Origin: Scleroderma bovista
Lineage: Eukaryota > Basidiomycota > Agaricomycetes > Boletales > Sclerodermataceae
Direction: 5' to 3'
Assembly (NCBI GenBank): GCA_037178675.1
Contig: JAYMGJ010000305.1
Coordinates: 41,908-105,907, forward strand
Length of the DNA: 64,000 nt
Shown here piece after piece: positions 34,135 through 45,687 of the stretch; positions within the stretch are counted from its first letter, which is position 1; each line of letters begins with the position of its first letter. Position numbers and translations under genes: made by a program. Below the pieces are notes generated by a model, which did not search any database, had not been told where the DNA came from, and was given only the letters and a program-made list of their open reading frames with translations.

Positions 34135-35631
34135 TTACAACATAGTAGGATCCAAGTCCTCCATATCATACATGCCATTGTCTGAGTCGGATCCCTCGCC
34201 TTTGTCCATGTGCACCAGTCTCTCCCTCATCTCTGCATACTGTGCCCGGCCATTGACAAGCCTTCTCCATTCTCGTGTCTCTTCTACCAACCTATCCGCA
34301 TATTGTTTGTACATCACGACCATCGGTTTGTCATAGAGGTTGTCCAGTTTGGTGACCCTTCTATCCTTTGGGTGAAATCTTGCAGCTATTTCACGGGCTG
34401 TTGTTACTATTTCTTTGTAAGTATCAATACAATATTATCCAACGAGAACTCACATTCATGCCGCAGCCCATTGAACCTACCACCGTAGATGTCCATGTTG
34501 GCCATACTGTAGACTAACTGCCACCATTTATCTATGGACCTGTGAGCTAACAGTATCAAATTCGAAGGCAAACTTACCCTCTGCAACCTTTGGACAGGTC
34601 ACCTCATTCAGCTCGGTTTCTGGCGCCTTTCCTTTCTCCAGCACTCTATTGTGGGTGGTGGGACTGGTACCAATAACCCTTGGCCACTGGTCCTTGCAGG
34701 AAATTTGTTCCCTGTCAGTATCGCTATCAATAGTTGATGCATGGTGTGGCGACATCGACATGGATGATTGAATTAGCGGTGAGAGTGGTGTGGATAACCC
34801 ACGGAATATTTCTTGGGGTCTTTGGGGAGGGGGAGTCCATCCACCACTGTTGGTGGATGTGTCGGTATCCATGGAGACTTCTGATGGACTTTTTTGTTGT
34901 ATGGATGAAGGTGTTGGTACCTCTTGTAATTTGTTGTGGGGCCCAGCATCGTGGGGATGTCTCCCTGTTGGTGTGAGTGCGGGAGGATCCCAATCGGTAG
35001 TGGAGGATTGATCTTGTCGCAACAGTTGCTCTTGTTCATCCTTACGAAGCGCGACTTCCAAGGCTGGGAGAATATTTGGACTGGTGCTGTGCACCGACAT
35101 TGCAGCACCGGGGATCATACGCAGCCGGACGTGTGGTGGAGACCAACCCCTGCTGCTACTGGAACTTGCTGAAAAGATTTTATAAGGTGCAATAAAGGCA
35201 ACAAATAGAATACATACACGACCCACTCCGAGAAATTGTCATAGCCACGGTCATGGACGGCAGATACTGTGTTGGAGACCCGCCTGTGCTCCTCTCACTA
35301 GCTGCAAACATGAAATGAATTATAAGAAATATAAAACAATAAATACATACCTGAATCCCTTTGAGACCTCGTGGAAGGACTATTTGAAACTTTGGTGTCC
35401 ACCAGCATTGTGGAATCCGCGGTTGCTGGAATCCGCGGTGGAGACCATCCAGTGCTACTATTGCTCGCTGTGATGATTAGATTAGCAGTGCCTAATATCG
35501 AGAGAGATACAAACGCGAGGTGCGTGTAGCATTTCTAATGGGAGGTATCCATCCTGGGCTACTGAATAAAGCTAATGAAAATAAGTTTGGGAGTTACTTT
35601 GAGGAGACTTGGATTCATAGACATCGACCCC
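34135..35631 (-). pseudogene. GWxPP-repeat gene, copy A, 5'-truncated
   Basis: Stop at 34135 (MEDLDPTML end). Reading upstream, exons encode EETREWRRLVNGRAQYAE, KWWQLVYSMANMDIYGG, then a long Ser/Pro-rich region with recurrent Gly-Trp-x-Pro-Pro: GGWTPPPQRP, RGWSPPHVR, TGWSPPRIP and finally PGWIPPIRN near 35.56 kb. Copy B has one further 5' exon with the ATG; in A that exon is replaced by the KDZ terminus at 35632. Without a start this copy is probably dead. Each repeat block starts with a short acidic/Ser run (SDTDTS, DTDTSTNSG). No known domain is recognised. Confidence 0.7.
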
Positions 35632-36547
35632 ATGCACCTACTTAGGCCGTCTTACACGGCCACCCGAAGGTGAAAATCGGCCGAGTGTCACGGACCAGCG
35701 GATGGTAGCCCAGGAATAATTTGTTATCGATTGCCACGGATGGGCTACCTACTTAGATATTATCACAATGTAATATGGGTGGGCTAGATTGTCAATTAAG
35801 GGGAGGGTGAATGGGTCAAATTAAATATTGTCATGGAAATTAATGGGAGCACATAATTTGTGCTCACTATATCATTCGGGTGGGCCCAGGCCTGCCTTTC
35901 ATTCATGTCATTGGACAAGCCCATATTGTATTATCATGTAGGTGTATAGGTGAGCTAAACCAAATCAGAGTAGCAGGGGGCACCAATACACAAATGGCAC
36001 CGTGGTAATTACCCCGGGATTATTGTCAATAATCAGGGGTGTTCCTACCGCGGGTAAAGTGTCACTACCACGGGGTGGTAATCACTACCGCGGTTAATAA
36101 TCACTAGGTTGGTAATCACTATGAGGGGTTGGTCATCACTACCGCGGGTTGGTAATCACTACCGCTGGTTAATAATCACTACGTTGGTAATCACTGAGGG
36201 GTTGGTCATCACTACCGCGGGGTATGGGTCACTACCGCGGGTTTGTAATCACTACCGCGGGTTAATAATCACTAGGTTGGTAATCACTATGAGGGGTTGG
36301 TCATCACATCCACGGGGTATGGGTCACTACCGCGGGTTGGTAATCACTACCGCGGGTTAATAATCACTAGGTTGGTAATCACTACGAGGGGTTGGTCATC
36401 ACTACCGTGGCTTGGTCATCACTACTGCGGCTTGGTCATCACTACCGCGGCTTGCTCGTTACTACCGCGGGTTGGTTGTCACTACCCTTGGTATGTGTAA
36501 TGATTGCAGGCAGGTATAATTCCATATTGTGTGATAATGTAAACCAC
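35632..36547 (+). repeat. KDZ terminus plus CCGCGG tandem array
   Basis: The terminal 70 bp (hairpin GGCCGT / ACGGCC, then GGTGAAAATCGGCCG) are followed by GTGGGCT phrases and, at 36030-36480, a tandem array of about 20-24 bp units of the type TCACTACCGCGGGTTGG. Ten exact CCGCGG cores occur in about 480 bp, with one-base variants between them. Confidence 0.75.
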
Positions 36548-37755
36548 ATGCACCTCCTTAGGCTGATGCATACAACCACACCAGAATAAAAATCGGCTAA
36601 TCAGTACAACACAGAACAGGACTATGCTAGAACCATGGTCAGTTATAATAATGGCGCAGTAGGTATGACCCATGATTTTATAATATAGGTATATAGGTGA
36701 GCATGTTCAAATCAGTCCAACACAAGGGACACCACTACGCTAATGGCACCGTGGTAATAGCTATTTCAAATAAGCAGTCACTACCGCGGGTGAAGTGTGA
36801 CTACCACGGGGGGTGTAATAACTACAATAGGTAAGGGGAACTGCTGCGGGGATGTAATTACAATAGGTAATGGAAACTGCCGTGGGATTAATTCAACTAC
36901 CGGGGGTTAGGTTTAGGGACCACTAGCGTATGAAACAGGATGGAACCAATGTTTGGAAAGAGGACATGCTGCAGCATATAGGTGACTTATTGGTATTTGA
37001 TGTCAGTAACACACCTATTACTGTGGGAACAAAAATACATAGTGACCGCAGGTATATTAAATGATGACTGGTATATAGGTTTATCCTATATAAAGGAAGT
37101 ATTAAATAAAAACTAACACTAGGGTTGTTGGATCGCTCTGTGCATGGTAATTATTCAAGGACTATGAATGGTGACATAGTATCAAGTGGAAAAGTATTAA
37201 CCGCGGCAACATTTCCACCGGAACAAAAGTATCAACCGCAGTGACCACCATGGGAGGCATATATTAACATGAAATGGAAAATATAATTTGATTGCATTAT
37301 TGGGGTCATAGATGGGTTATGCAGTACACCGATGCAACCGTGGTAGCTACTGTTGGGTAGTAGAATGACACCACAAAAGTGGCACAATCCACGGTGGTGA
37401 CAGCTCATGCAGGGTAGATAGTACCACACACAATTCAGTGAAATGTACCATTCAAATGAAATTATTTACGACGAATTACTGGACCCCTGGTGATAAGTGG
37501 GCAGGACTCAGTTGGCATACCAGGGCTGCTAAATAATTAACAGCATCTGTGCACAATCGGGGGTAGAATATTTTTTGGGTGAAACAAACAAATTGCATTC
37601 ATAAAGTAAAGGACAAAAAAGAATTTAATACATGTGAACCGAAAAAACAATGTCTGGTGGCAAAAAGAAATGTTGTAAAAAAGAAAGTACAAAGATGTAT
37701 GAATAAAGCAAATAGTCTGTGCAAAAACAATGTATGAATGGAGATAAAAAAAATA
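36548..37755. repeat. Second terminus-like copy and AT-rich subterminal region
   Basis: 36548-36840 repeats the plan of 35632-36080 in degenerate form (ATGCACCTCCTTAGGC, AAATCGGC, GGCACCGTGGTAAT, CACTACCGCGGGTGAAGTG). The rest is AT-rich with a few CCGCGG, including an A-rich run at 37600-37750 just past the end of gene Z. No gene is seen. Confidence 0.55.
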
Positions 37756-39747
37756 TTAAATGTCCATTTTATTCCCTTCCACAGCGCCTACACATCCCTC
37801 ATCTGAAACCGCGGGTGCGGGAACTGAGTTATCGGGGACATTGGCGGGACTTATGATGATGATGGGGGGAGGAATCGCTTGGGGATCCAGAGGCATTCCA
37901 TCACCTTCTGTAACGTTGGGAGACTACAGGGGATGTAAGTAGCGAACCATGGGTGAATCAATAGGACTTACCGCGGTGGTGGGGACAGAATCCCTGGCTT
38001 CATCCACAGCCATTGCATCGTCTGTGGAGATGATGAAGGGAGGGGGGCGTGATGGAGGCACATGGTCATCGCCAGCAGGGCTGGGAGACCGAGGCGGATG
38101 TCTGTCTTCTACCGCGGTTGGACCCCAGAGAGTGTTCAAGAGGTCGGGGGCAATGGATCCCACATGGATCGCGATGGTGGTGGACGCATCAGGCAAAGAT
38201 GATGCAGGCGGCTGTGGGGGCGATTCCATGCTTGCAACCGCAGGCGGTGTGGGATCCGGTCCATGGTCTGCAGGAGGGACGTCGGGGGAGCATGCAGCAG
38301 GCGAGGGCGCACGGAAAATCGATGCAGGACTTCCAAGTGGGGTGGAAGTCTGCATGGAAGGGGGAGGGGGCAGTTCTGGATGGACAATCAGCGTACCTGA
38401 CCTCAGACTCTCCATGAGCTGGCGAAGAGTGTCCATTTGAACCTCTTGCGCCTCCAGCCTACGTGTCACATCGCCCAGCTTCTCCTTCAAGTCCGAACAT
38501 TCGCTGCAGGCGCTTGTAGTCGTCGCCGTGGTCGTATGTTCGCTGTGTTCGGTGCTTGTACCACGGTCACTTGATTTTGAAAGCCATCGCGGTTGCACTA
38601 TCAGCACTCCATCAAATTCTGTTTAGATTTTCAGCAGAATGGAGCAAAGGAAATATTTAACCTACTTTCACGTCTGCCCCTTGATGGGCCAAGTGTGGAA
38701 GGTCCAGCTGTGGCTGCTGGACGTGGAGAGGGGACATCCATGGGCACGGGACTTTTGGCTTTGCATTTGCGAGCGGAACGGGGAGGGTTGGTATGGGTTG
38801 GGGCAGCAGTAAGTGCTGGTGATGGGGCGGGGTCGGGTTGGCTTGTCCGTGTAGCTGGTGCACGGGACTGCGATCACGACCTGACGCACTTGAGTGACAA
38901 GCTGCACCCATGCTTCCCCTTGTTGCATTGGAAGCATGCACGATCCTCCTTCCTGGCACAGGGTAACATCCGACGGGCGCAGTGGTCACATCGATCGGCG
39001 GCGGGAAGGATTGGGAAGTCGGGAGGGGGATGGTGAAGGTTGTAGGTCTTGGTTACACCGCGGCGGGTAGGCTTCGCAGTGTCTTCGTCATCGCTGTCGA
39101 CAATGGGGGCGGACTTGACGCGTTTACGAGGGCGACGGGATTGGCTACGTCCCCGAGTCTGCTCACGTCCACGGCGACGACTTCTTGCCTCCTCTGCACC
39201 AACTGGCTCGGATGGGCTGACCTCATAGCTACTCACCTCATATGCCCTTTGCTTTCCCTTATCAACCCTCTGCATCTCTGCCTGCTCACCATCCACCCTG
39301 CCTTCGTTGCTCGGTTCCGGAATATTTTCACCGCGGTTGCACCACGGATGGTCGGAGACACTGTCTGCAGGGGATTGGAGCATTTGGGGCCACTTTGGCC
39401 ACGTTGTAATACCCTCGGATGGATCTTCCAGGTCGCGATCAAGGGCCATGAGCATGGGGGGAATGCTGAAACCGCGGGGTAAGTTCCCCACCACCTCTCT
39501 GACGCGGTTCTGACGGTTGTTAGTGGCATTGAACTATGTTGAATATTGGACTCACCAGTTGGGCCCAGACATTGCGATGGACCTCCAGCCATGACGCAGT
39601 ATCCTTCGTTTTCTTAATAGCTGCTACTCTGCCGGTAATAATGCTGGTGGCATCCGCGATAACTTCTCCAGGGGTCATGGGTGTTCCGAAGTCTTCGGGA
39701 ACGTTGGATGGGGATGGGACTTGGATTTCGGATTGTTGGGTGGACAT
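37756..39747 (-). pseudogene. KDZ cargo gene Z: Zn2Cys6-like coiled-coil protein with an in-frame TGA
   Basis: Start 39747 (MSTQQSEIQVPSPSNVPEDF), end 37756. After one intron come NRVREVVGNLPRGFSIPPML, a basic stretch (RSRRRGREQTRGRSQSRRPR) and a cysteine cluster spaced CX2CX6CX7CX2CX6C (CDHCARRMLPC, then CFQCNKGKHGC), the Zn2Cys6 pattern of fungal DNA-binding proteins. The same frame then meets TGA at 38874-38876 and stays open beyond it (RAPATRTSQPDPAPSP). The next exon holds a coiled coil (DLKEKLGDVTRRLEAQEVQM) and a Pro-rich tail. GTAAGT at about 37970 leads to a last exon ending NKMDI. TGA for CGA in a CpG context fits a recent C-to-T nonsense change, so this copy is probably broken late. 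No copy is visible in A. Confidence 0.7.
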
Positions 39748-40603
39748 AGTTTTGTAGGAGTGAGATGAGTGAGAGAGGAAAACAAGTTTGCGGTGTGGAA
39801 GCCGCGCGGTATGTTGAACATTTATTATGATTAGGTCAGCAGATGTCACACACCCAGACTGACCATTGGTATGTCATCAGGCGCCAAGCCACGTGCTAAT
39901 AATCTCCGTTTAGCTAGTCAGGCACCAACATCAACGTGTAAATTTAATCACCGAGGTATAAATGGAATTGAAGGTCTCATAGGATTTTTGAAGGGAACCC
40001 ACCGCGGTAACATACAGTATTTTAGATTTAACAGTATAATGGGTGCAGTATTAGTATCAAATAGACCACACACAGCAATGCTTGTACAATTGTGATTGCA
40101 TATTGTGATTGCATAGCTAGTGCAAGCGACATTATTCACACTAACCCTTATTGGATAAAATAGCCGCGGAAGGTAAACACAATCGGAAGGCATTTTCGTC
40201 GGGTAAATGTTGAAATGTAGGCTGGACACCTGAAGTCCACTACAAATATAATGTGTGAAATTTCTCTGCTTTCTTGGAAAGCATAGAAAAGTATACCCGC
40301 AATGTCTAGTGACGGAACAATGACCGCGGGTGTGCTAAACCTGTTTCATTGTCTATTGTTATCAGCAAATACTGACCTACAGCGCTACAATTAGGCTTGT
40401 TCATACCTAAACATTTCTACAAAAAGATAGAACAATTGCAATCCATTGAGAGTGATATATAGTACCCGAATTCCACCCTAGATTCCAGATGTCTTAATGG
40501 TGGGAAATATCTTATGTAAGCATTCGACCCGAACATATATGATCGCGGCCTGTGAACACCAAGCCCTTGCCAGCCTTCTTTATTTCATACACAACCACCA
40601 ACC
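39748..40603. promoter_or_regulatory. Divergent promoter between Z and the GWxPP gene (B)
   Basis: 856 bp with only three CCGCGG motifs (about 40001, 40163 and 40323), roughly evenly spaced. No coding frame is seen. Confidence 0.35.
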
Positions 40604-42014
40604 ATGACCGGACCAGCTAGGAATGTTAGATTTATCGATGATGGAGCAGCCAACCCTGGTAAATTGTTATATTGGAACTGTCTTTGGCATTTGAGATTGA
40701 TTTTGGGCAGGTTTATTTGGTAGCCCAGGGTGGACACCTCCAAAAAGACGGTCTCTGAGCAGAACATGTATGTATCCTTCATGTACACTTTAACAGTACT
40801 CATTTTATGTTTACAGCAAGTGATAATAGCACTGGGTGGTGTCCACCCGATGAACCTCCCCCTCCACCCGCGGCAGACCCGATGTCTATTGAAGTGGATG
40901 AAGGTTCGTTCCCCATGCTTGAATCACCTGTGGGTGCGAGGTCTGACATCTGGGCTGAACCAGGGGTGTTGCCAAGTCCCGAGTGGGACCCTCCTGCATT
41001 TCCACCCACATCAACACCCGACCGCGGGGATGTAGCCAGCACACCCATGCCTCAAACATCGTCTGACTCATCATCCGACACCGACACCTCAGAGGATAGC
41101 CAGGGATGGATCCCTCCCCCTCTACCGCCATCACAAACCTTTCCCGAAGTGTCCCCAAGCCCTACCTCCGATGGAAACTCATCACCCCGGCCGATCACAC
41201 CCATCCGCGCAACATCACCTGACTCCTCCGATACTGACGCGTCGAAGGACAATGAAGGATGGACTCCACCTGCACAGCCAGCATTATACATACCACTGAC
41301 ATCGCCAATGTCAGTTTCGTCCGTTCAGTCCACCCCTTCAAAGTCACCCCACGGATCACCATCGATGGCTGGGTCCCCACTCTTCTCAGGGACAGGTGAG
41401 CCAACTGAGAGCGGATCTAACCCAGAGGAAAGATTCTTTGAGAATTCCTTGCCAAGGGTAGTTGGTACGAGCCCCATTGCACATCGTAGGTTAGTGGATA
41501 AGGGAAAGGGAAGGGAAGCGGAATCGGGCCCGGTGAGCGGATTCCCTGCAACATGTCCCAAGGATATGGAAGGTTAGTTAGGCCTTGGTTGGAGTTTCCT
41601 ACACTGACACCATCGTAGGGGAATGGTGGCACTTGCTGAGAATGATGGCCGACCTGGAAATTTACAAAGGTAAATTCAATTGCCCGCGGCATGAATGTGA
41701 GTGCATTGACATCTCTATTAAATTGATATTGACAATCAATAGTAAGCACAGCGCGACAGATTGCAGCCCGCTTCCACCCCAAGGACGGCAAAATTACCCG
41801 CCTGGACAACTCCTACGACAAACCGCTTATTGCGATGTACATGCAATACGCGGACAAGTTGGTGGAAGAAACTCGGGAGTGGAGGAGGCTCATTGCATTG
41901 AGGGCACATTATGCTGACATCATAGATAAGTTGGAGCAAATTGATAAGGGTGAGATGGAGGGCACACAGATTGCCATGGATCAATTAGAAGATTTACACC
42001 CATCAATGTTGTAA
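40604..42014 (+). CDS. GWxPP-repeat protein, copy B
   Basis: The first exon starts MTGPARNVRFIDDGAANP. Short exons follow, including PGWTPPKRR, then a long exon (about 40818-41573) rich in Ser, Pro and Asp with repeated Gly-Trp-x-Pro-Pro units: TGWCPPDEPP, QGWIPPPLPP and EGWTPPAQP, each preceded by an acidic/Ser box (SSDTDTSEDS, SSDTDASKDN). The end of this exon is LPRVVGTSPIAHRRLVDKGK, also found in A. C-terminal exons encode EWWHLLRMMADLEIYKG and a charged helical domain (DKPLIAMYMQYADKLVEETR, EWRRLIALRAHYADI) ending HPSML at 42014. No stop interrupts it. The acidic Trp/Pro repeats look like an unstructured interaction region; the folded part is the C-terminal helix pair. Function unknown. 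Confidence 0.75.
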
Positions 42015-42563
42015 TTACAATTGGTTGTCTGTTTTTATCTTGAACAAAAAACATTCAGTTTGTACAGGGATAAGCACTAGCATGGTGAGTATGATGGGCA
42101 CCATGGAGTGATTGATTTTGGATCCACACATTGTGCTTGTGATAGTCCCCGCAGTAGCGATGGTCACCATGGCTGTAATCCACACCTTTTGTTCTAAATG
42201 GTTCTAAACATCATGGTACCACGTGAATCATATATACCGCGGCTCTCATATATACCGCGGCTATTACAGACATATGTGCTTGCGACTGTCACCCCAGTTA
42301 TAATTCAAACCTTTGGCTGAGGTCAATAGTTGTAAATACCGCGGCTATCATACATATTGTGGATATGGTACATGATGCCACTGTGCTGAGACGCCTTGGT
42401 TGTTACTACCCCGGGCATTATCCATACCGCGGCCTTACGTACAACTCCTATATACATGCTGTGGCTATTATACACATACCGCGGTCGTGATCATCACCTT
42501 GTTTTGACCCACCCAGTGGTCCCATATTTGATGTATGTACTTTACAATACATATGAAATAAAC
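42015..42563. repeat. Convergent spacer with TACCGCGGCTATTATA-type repeats
   Basis: Five CCGCGG cores in about 250 bp (42236-42485), most in the setting TACCGCGG followed by CTATTA or CTATCATA, between the 3' ends of the GWxPP and Y genes. No gene is seen. Confidence 0.6.
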
Positions 42564-45261
42564 CTACGTTCGGCGCCTCTTTTGTATACGGGCGTCATCA
42601 TAATCCTCCAGCCTGGGCGGGAGCCTTTTTGGCCGGACCGACTGCCGCCTTACTACATTCTTTTCCCCGCCATCGCATTTGTGTTGGAGTTGGAGTGATG
42701 AATCTCCTGCATCTTCTTTTGAGCCTTATGAGTAATTTGCTTGATGGGGCCACAATGCATACCTTGTGTAATGGCGGCCCTCGAAAGACCCGCGGCGGGC
42801 ACTTGAACTGACGGACCACTCCGTTTGGCAACTTCGGAGGGCTGGGCTGGACGTATATCAAATTTGTAAGAATAAATTTATTTGTGATGCAATACGAAGC
42901 ACTCTTACCTTTTGTCTTCAACCTTGGTTGAGCCGCGGTGGAGGAAGGGCCGGCACTTGTCACCTGCATGGAGTGAGTGCTGTTATCAGTGACTCCCTGA
43001 TGTTTGTCTGCATGTAGATATTACATATATTAGCGTCAGGATATATTCAGTCCATCCGAAGATCATTACCTTTGGGCTTAAGCAGTGAGTCAGAGCGGGG
43101 TATGTCCGCGGCAGACACATCCACCGCGGGTTTACTCTTTCCTGCCACTGCACTTTGTTTACCTGGATATTGTAACATATCAATTGTCCTAATTGCATGT
43201 ATTACTTGATAGGAACACTCTCACCTTTGCTCTTTGTCAATGGCTGAGCAACAGAAGCACCCGTGGTCACTATCTGATCTCCGGCGGTCTTTTGTTTCTC
43301 TGCATATAAATATTATATATAAGGTGAGTTCTATGTGGGACTTCATAAGAACACTCCCACCTTTTGTCTTTACCCGTGGCTTGGGTTTGACACACACTGC
43401 GGTACCCGCGGTCGGAGGATTCCCGGACCCAGCAGGCATAAAATATGCTGTGTTTGGGGGGCCCACTTTAATACTGTGATGCCCTGTGGAGTCACCGTCG
43501 TACAGATCCGAACTGGAATCTATGAAAACATATCAATGTATGTTCCTATAGTAATCCAACCTACCCTCTATATTTTTTCCAGCATGCTTCCGCTTTGATC
43601 TTTTTTCGCGGCCATTCTCAGCATTCCCTGCAACACATCAACAATATCCCATTGCATGAATAGATATTCTTACCTTGCATATGTTCTTGGCCGTGGCTAT
43701 CCCTCACCACCCCCGCATCCTTAGCAGGACCCATGGCATTTCCATGAGGCGGCACCGCGGGCTGAGTGTCCTCTTTGTCCTCATCATTTGACGTGTCTAT
43801 CAATGGCTCTGAGTGTTTGCAAATTTAATAAGATAATATTTACCTTCCCTGCGCTTTTTGCCTGTTCTCTTTGCCGCACTCTTGTGGTTGGTGTTTGCAA
43901 CCGCGGCCTGTAGCGACCCATCCGACTCTAACCACCTCTTAACCTTGAAGGTATTCGTGGGATCACTCAGTTGCCTATCTCGCCACCACTCCAATATTTC
44001 TGTCGCCTCCTTATTCGTAAGCCTGGATGGTTCCTTGAATGCGACATTGGTGGGCCAATATCTGCCTGATATATATGTGCCGCGGTCAAGCGCAATTGCT
44101 GCCCATGGGACAGCAACATCGGACCGGCCACAAGCCTGTCCTGTTGTGACACGGTGAGTGTTTGATCCATGGAAATTATTTACATACCATAGTGAAAACT
44201 GATGAATGCGCGTATTACATCCTTTTTGTCCTGGGTGTTCATATTCAGGATGACCGGGATGTAGGGGATGCCATCTGCATCTGTTGGAAGGTCGAACCGC
44301 GGGCGCCTTTTACATTTGACAATCTTTCTTGGAACCGCATCCTCGGTATCTTCACCACTTTCCTCCTCCACACCAAAGACCTGGTGAGCATATCGCTCCC
44401 ACTTGTTCTCCACGCTGTCCCAGCCCTCAAAGAGTTTCCCATCGCCCAATTCGTCATTGAAGTCGTGCCTATGTGTTTCAGTAATAATATATGCAGTCAT
44501 TAACCACGCTCACAGGCCATACATAACATCCCCCGTGGCACCTTTCCAAGCAGCCATCACAACCACTCTGGCACCGCATTGTTTCCACATTTCCTTTGAA
44601 AATTCGCGGGCAAACTTCCGACCTTTTCCTTCCGCGGTTCTATCTGAAGTTTCAGTACCATGCTGCCACGGGATAAGAGTCTCACCTTGCTTGGATCTCT
44701 GGGGGGGGGGTGGGTATCATTCCATTCCTTGGCTGTCTTTTCTGCCCGCTCAATGTTCTCCGCGGTCAGTCTCTTTTTCACTTTGCCCACCGCCCTCTGA
44801 TAATTTTTAATATACCCGCTGGAACCCGGTGCATGTCCTGCTCTGGCAAGCACATCATCTATTTTTGCCTTCTCTTGGTCCGCTATTACCATGCGGGCGG
44901 TCCACCTGCGGCCATATTTGATGAGCTGTTTTTTCTTCCGAGTGCGAGAGTGATTATACAGCCAATTCTGAATGGCCTATGAAAATACAAAATAAGCCAA
45001 CCTCTCCATAAGTGAGGGATCACTCACCTTCTTCTTTATCACCCATTGGTGACTCTTGAGTGTCCTGTTGGCCTCCAGCCTTTGAACACTGCTTGCAATG
45101 TCCTTGAAAATGGACTTCCTTTTTGTTGCATCAGCCGCCATCCACTGTTCCAGTTTCTCCTGGACAATGACGACCTCATCTTTGCGAAGGGGGGTCTTGC
45201 CTTGCCCAGTGGCATCAGACCTCTCACCGCTATCGCTCTCACTGTACTCAGATTCGGACAT
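42564..45261 (-). CDS. KDZ cargo gene Y, copy B
   Basis: Start 45261 (MSESEYSESDSGERSDATGQ). Exons encode VVIVQEKLEQWMAADATKRK, IKKKAIQNWLYNHSRTRKKK, LIKYGRRWTARMVIADQE, FAREFSKEMWKQCGARVVVM, HDFNDELGDGKLFEGWD, PVILNMNTQDKKDVIRAF, GRSDVAVPWAAIALDRGTYI, SGRYWPTNVAFKEPSRLTNK and LEWWRDRQ. Many short exons of Lys/Pro/Ala-rich sequence follow, ending RLPPRLEDYDDARIQKRRRT at 42564. The nonsense codon seen in A is an Arg codon here. The NWLYNHSR-KKK segment with flanking basic helices could contact DNA, but I do not recognise a named domain. Exon borders in the C-terminal third are uncertain. Conserved position next to the transposase, with a shared divergent promoter, suggests it is co-expressed with it (inference). 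Confidence 0.7.
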
Positions 45262-45687
45262 GGGTGAGGTGGAATCTTTGCAGCGAGTTCCCAATTCCGG
45301 CACACATACCGGCCTGTTGATTGAAGTTCACGTGGTCACTTGCTTCCCATGTCACAGGGACCCTTGATGTTACTTTACCATGTATGGGCAGATGTAATAC
45401 GGCGCCCGAGGAATATTTGGTAAGGTTCCCTGGGTATCTGCAAAGGTCTTACCATACATGGAAAGGTCCATGTTGCTCAGGGTCCATTTTGACAACGCTT
45501 GTGTGCCAATCTCAAGATCTCAGGCCGTAATTGGTAAGGTTCCATTTGTGCCTGATCGTGGTCCCGACCGAGTGGATTGACACCGGAGGATCCCAATCCG
45601 ATGCAGTTGGTCGAGTTCAAGGTATTGCAATGAGGCATTTCAAGGTTAAAAGTGGTTGTTTTGTGAGCTTCACATCCAGAGACAGTC
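45262..45687. promoter_or_regulatory. Divergent promoter of gene Y-B and transposase B
   Basis: 426 bp, the counterpart of 30249-30675 in A, with recognisable shared phrases near both starts. No TATA box stands out. Confidence 0.5.

Larger units (their letters stand above)
20335..35631. mobile_element. KDZ DNA transposon A (TET/JBP-bearing, right end truncated)
   Basis: The left terminus begins ATGCACCTACTTTGTC. Inward lie 3.7 kb of subterminal repeats, then genes on alternating strands: TET/JBP (-), X (+), CxC2-KDZ transposase (-), Y (+) and the GWxPP gene (-). Element B has the same order read from the other strand, with gene Z beyond GWxPP. A ends abruptly at 35631, upstream of the second GWxPP exon, where a new terminus (ATGCACCTACTTAGGC) begins. 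The missing GWxPP exon 1 and gene Z should lie on the far side of B if B inserted into A. Two solo LTRs sit inside. CCGCGG motifs occur throughout. Confidence 0.75.

Noticed and set aside
36030..36480. CRISPR-like regular array
   Set aside because: Units are 20-24 bp tandem copies without unique spacers, in a eukaryotic transposon; no cas genes.
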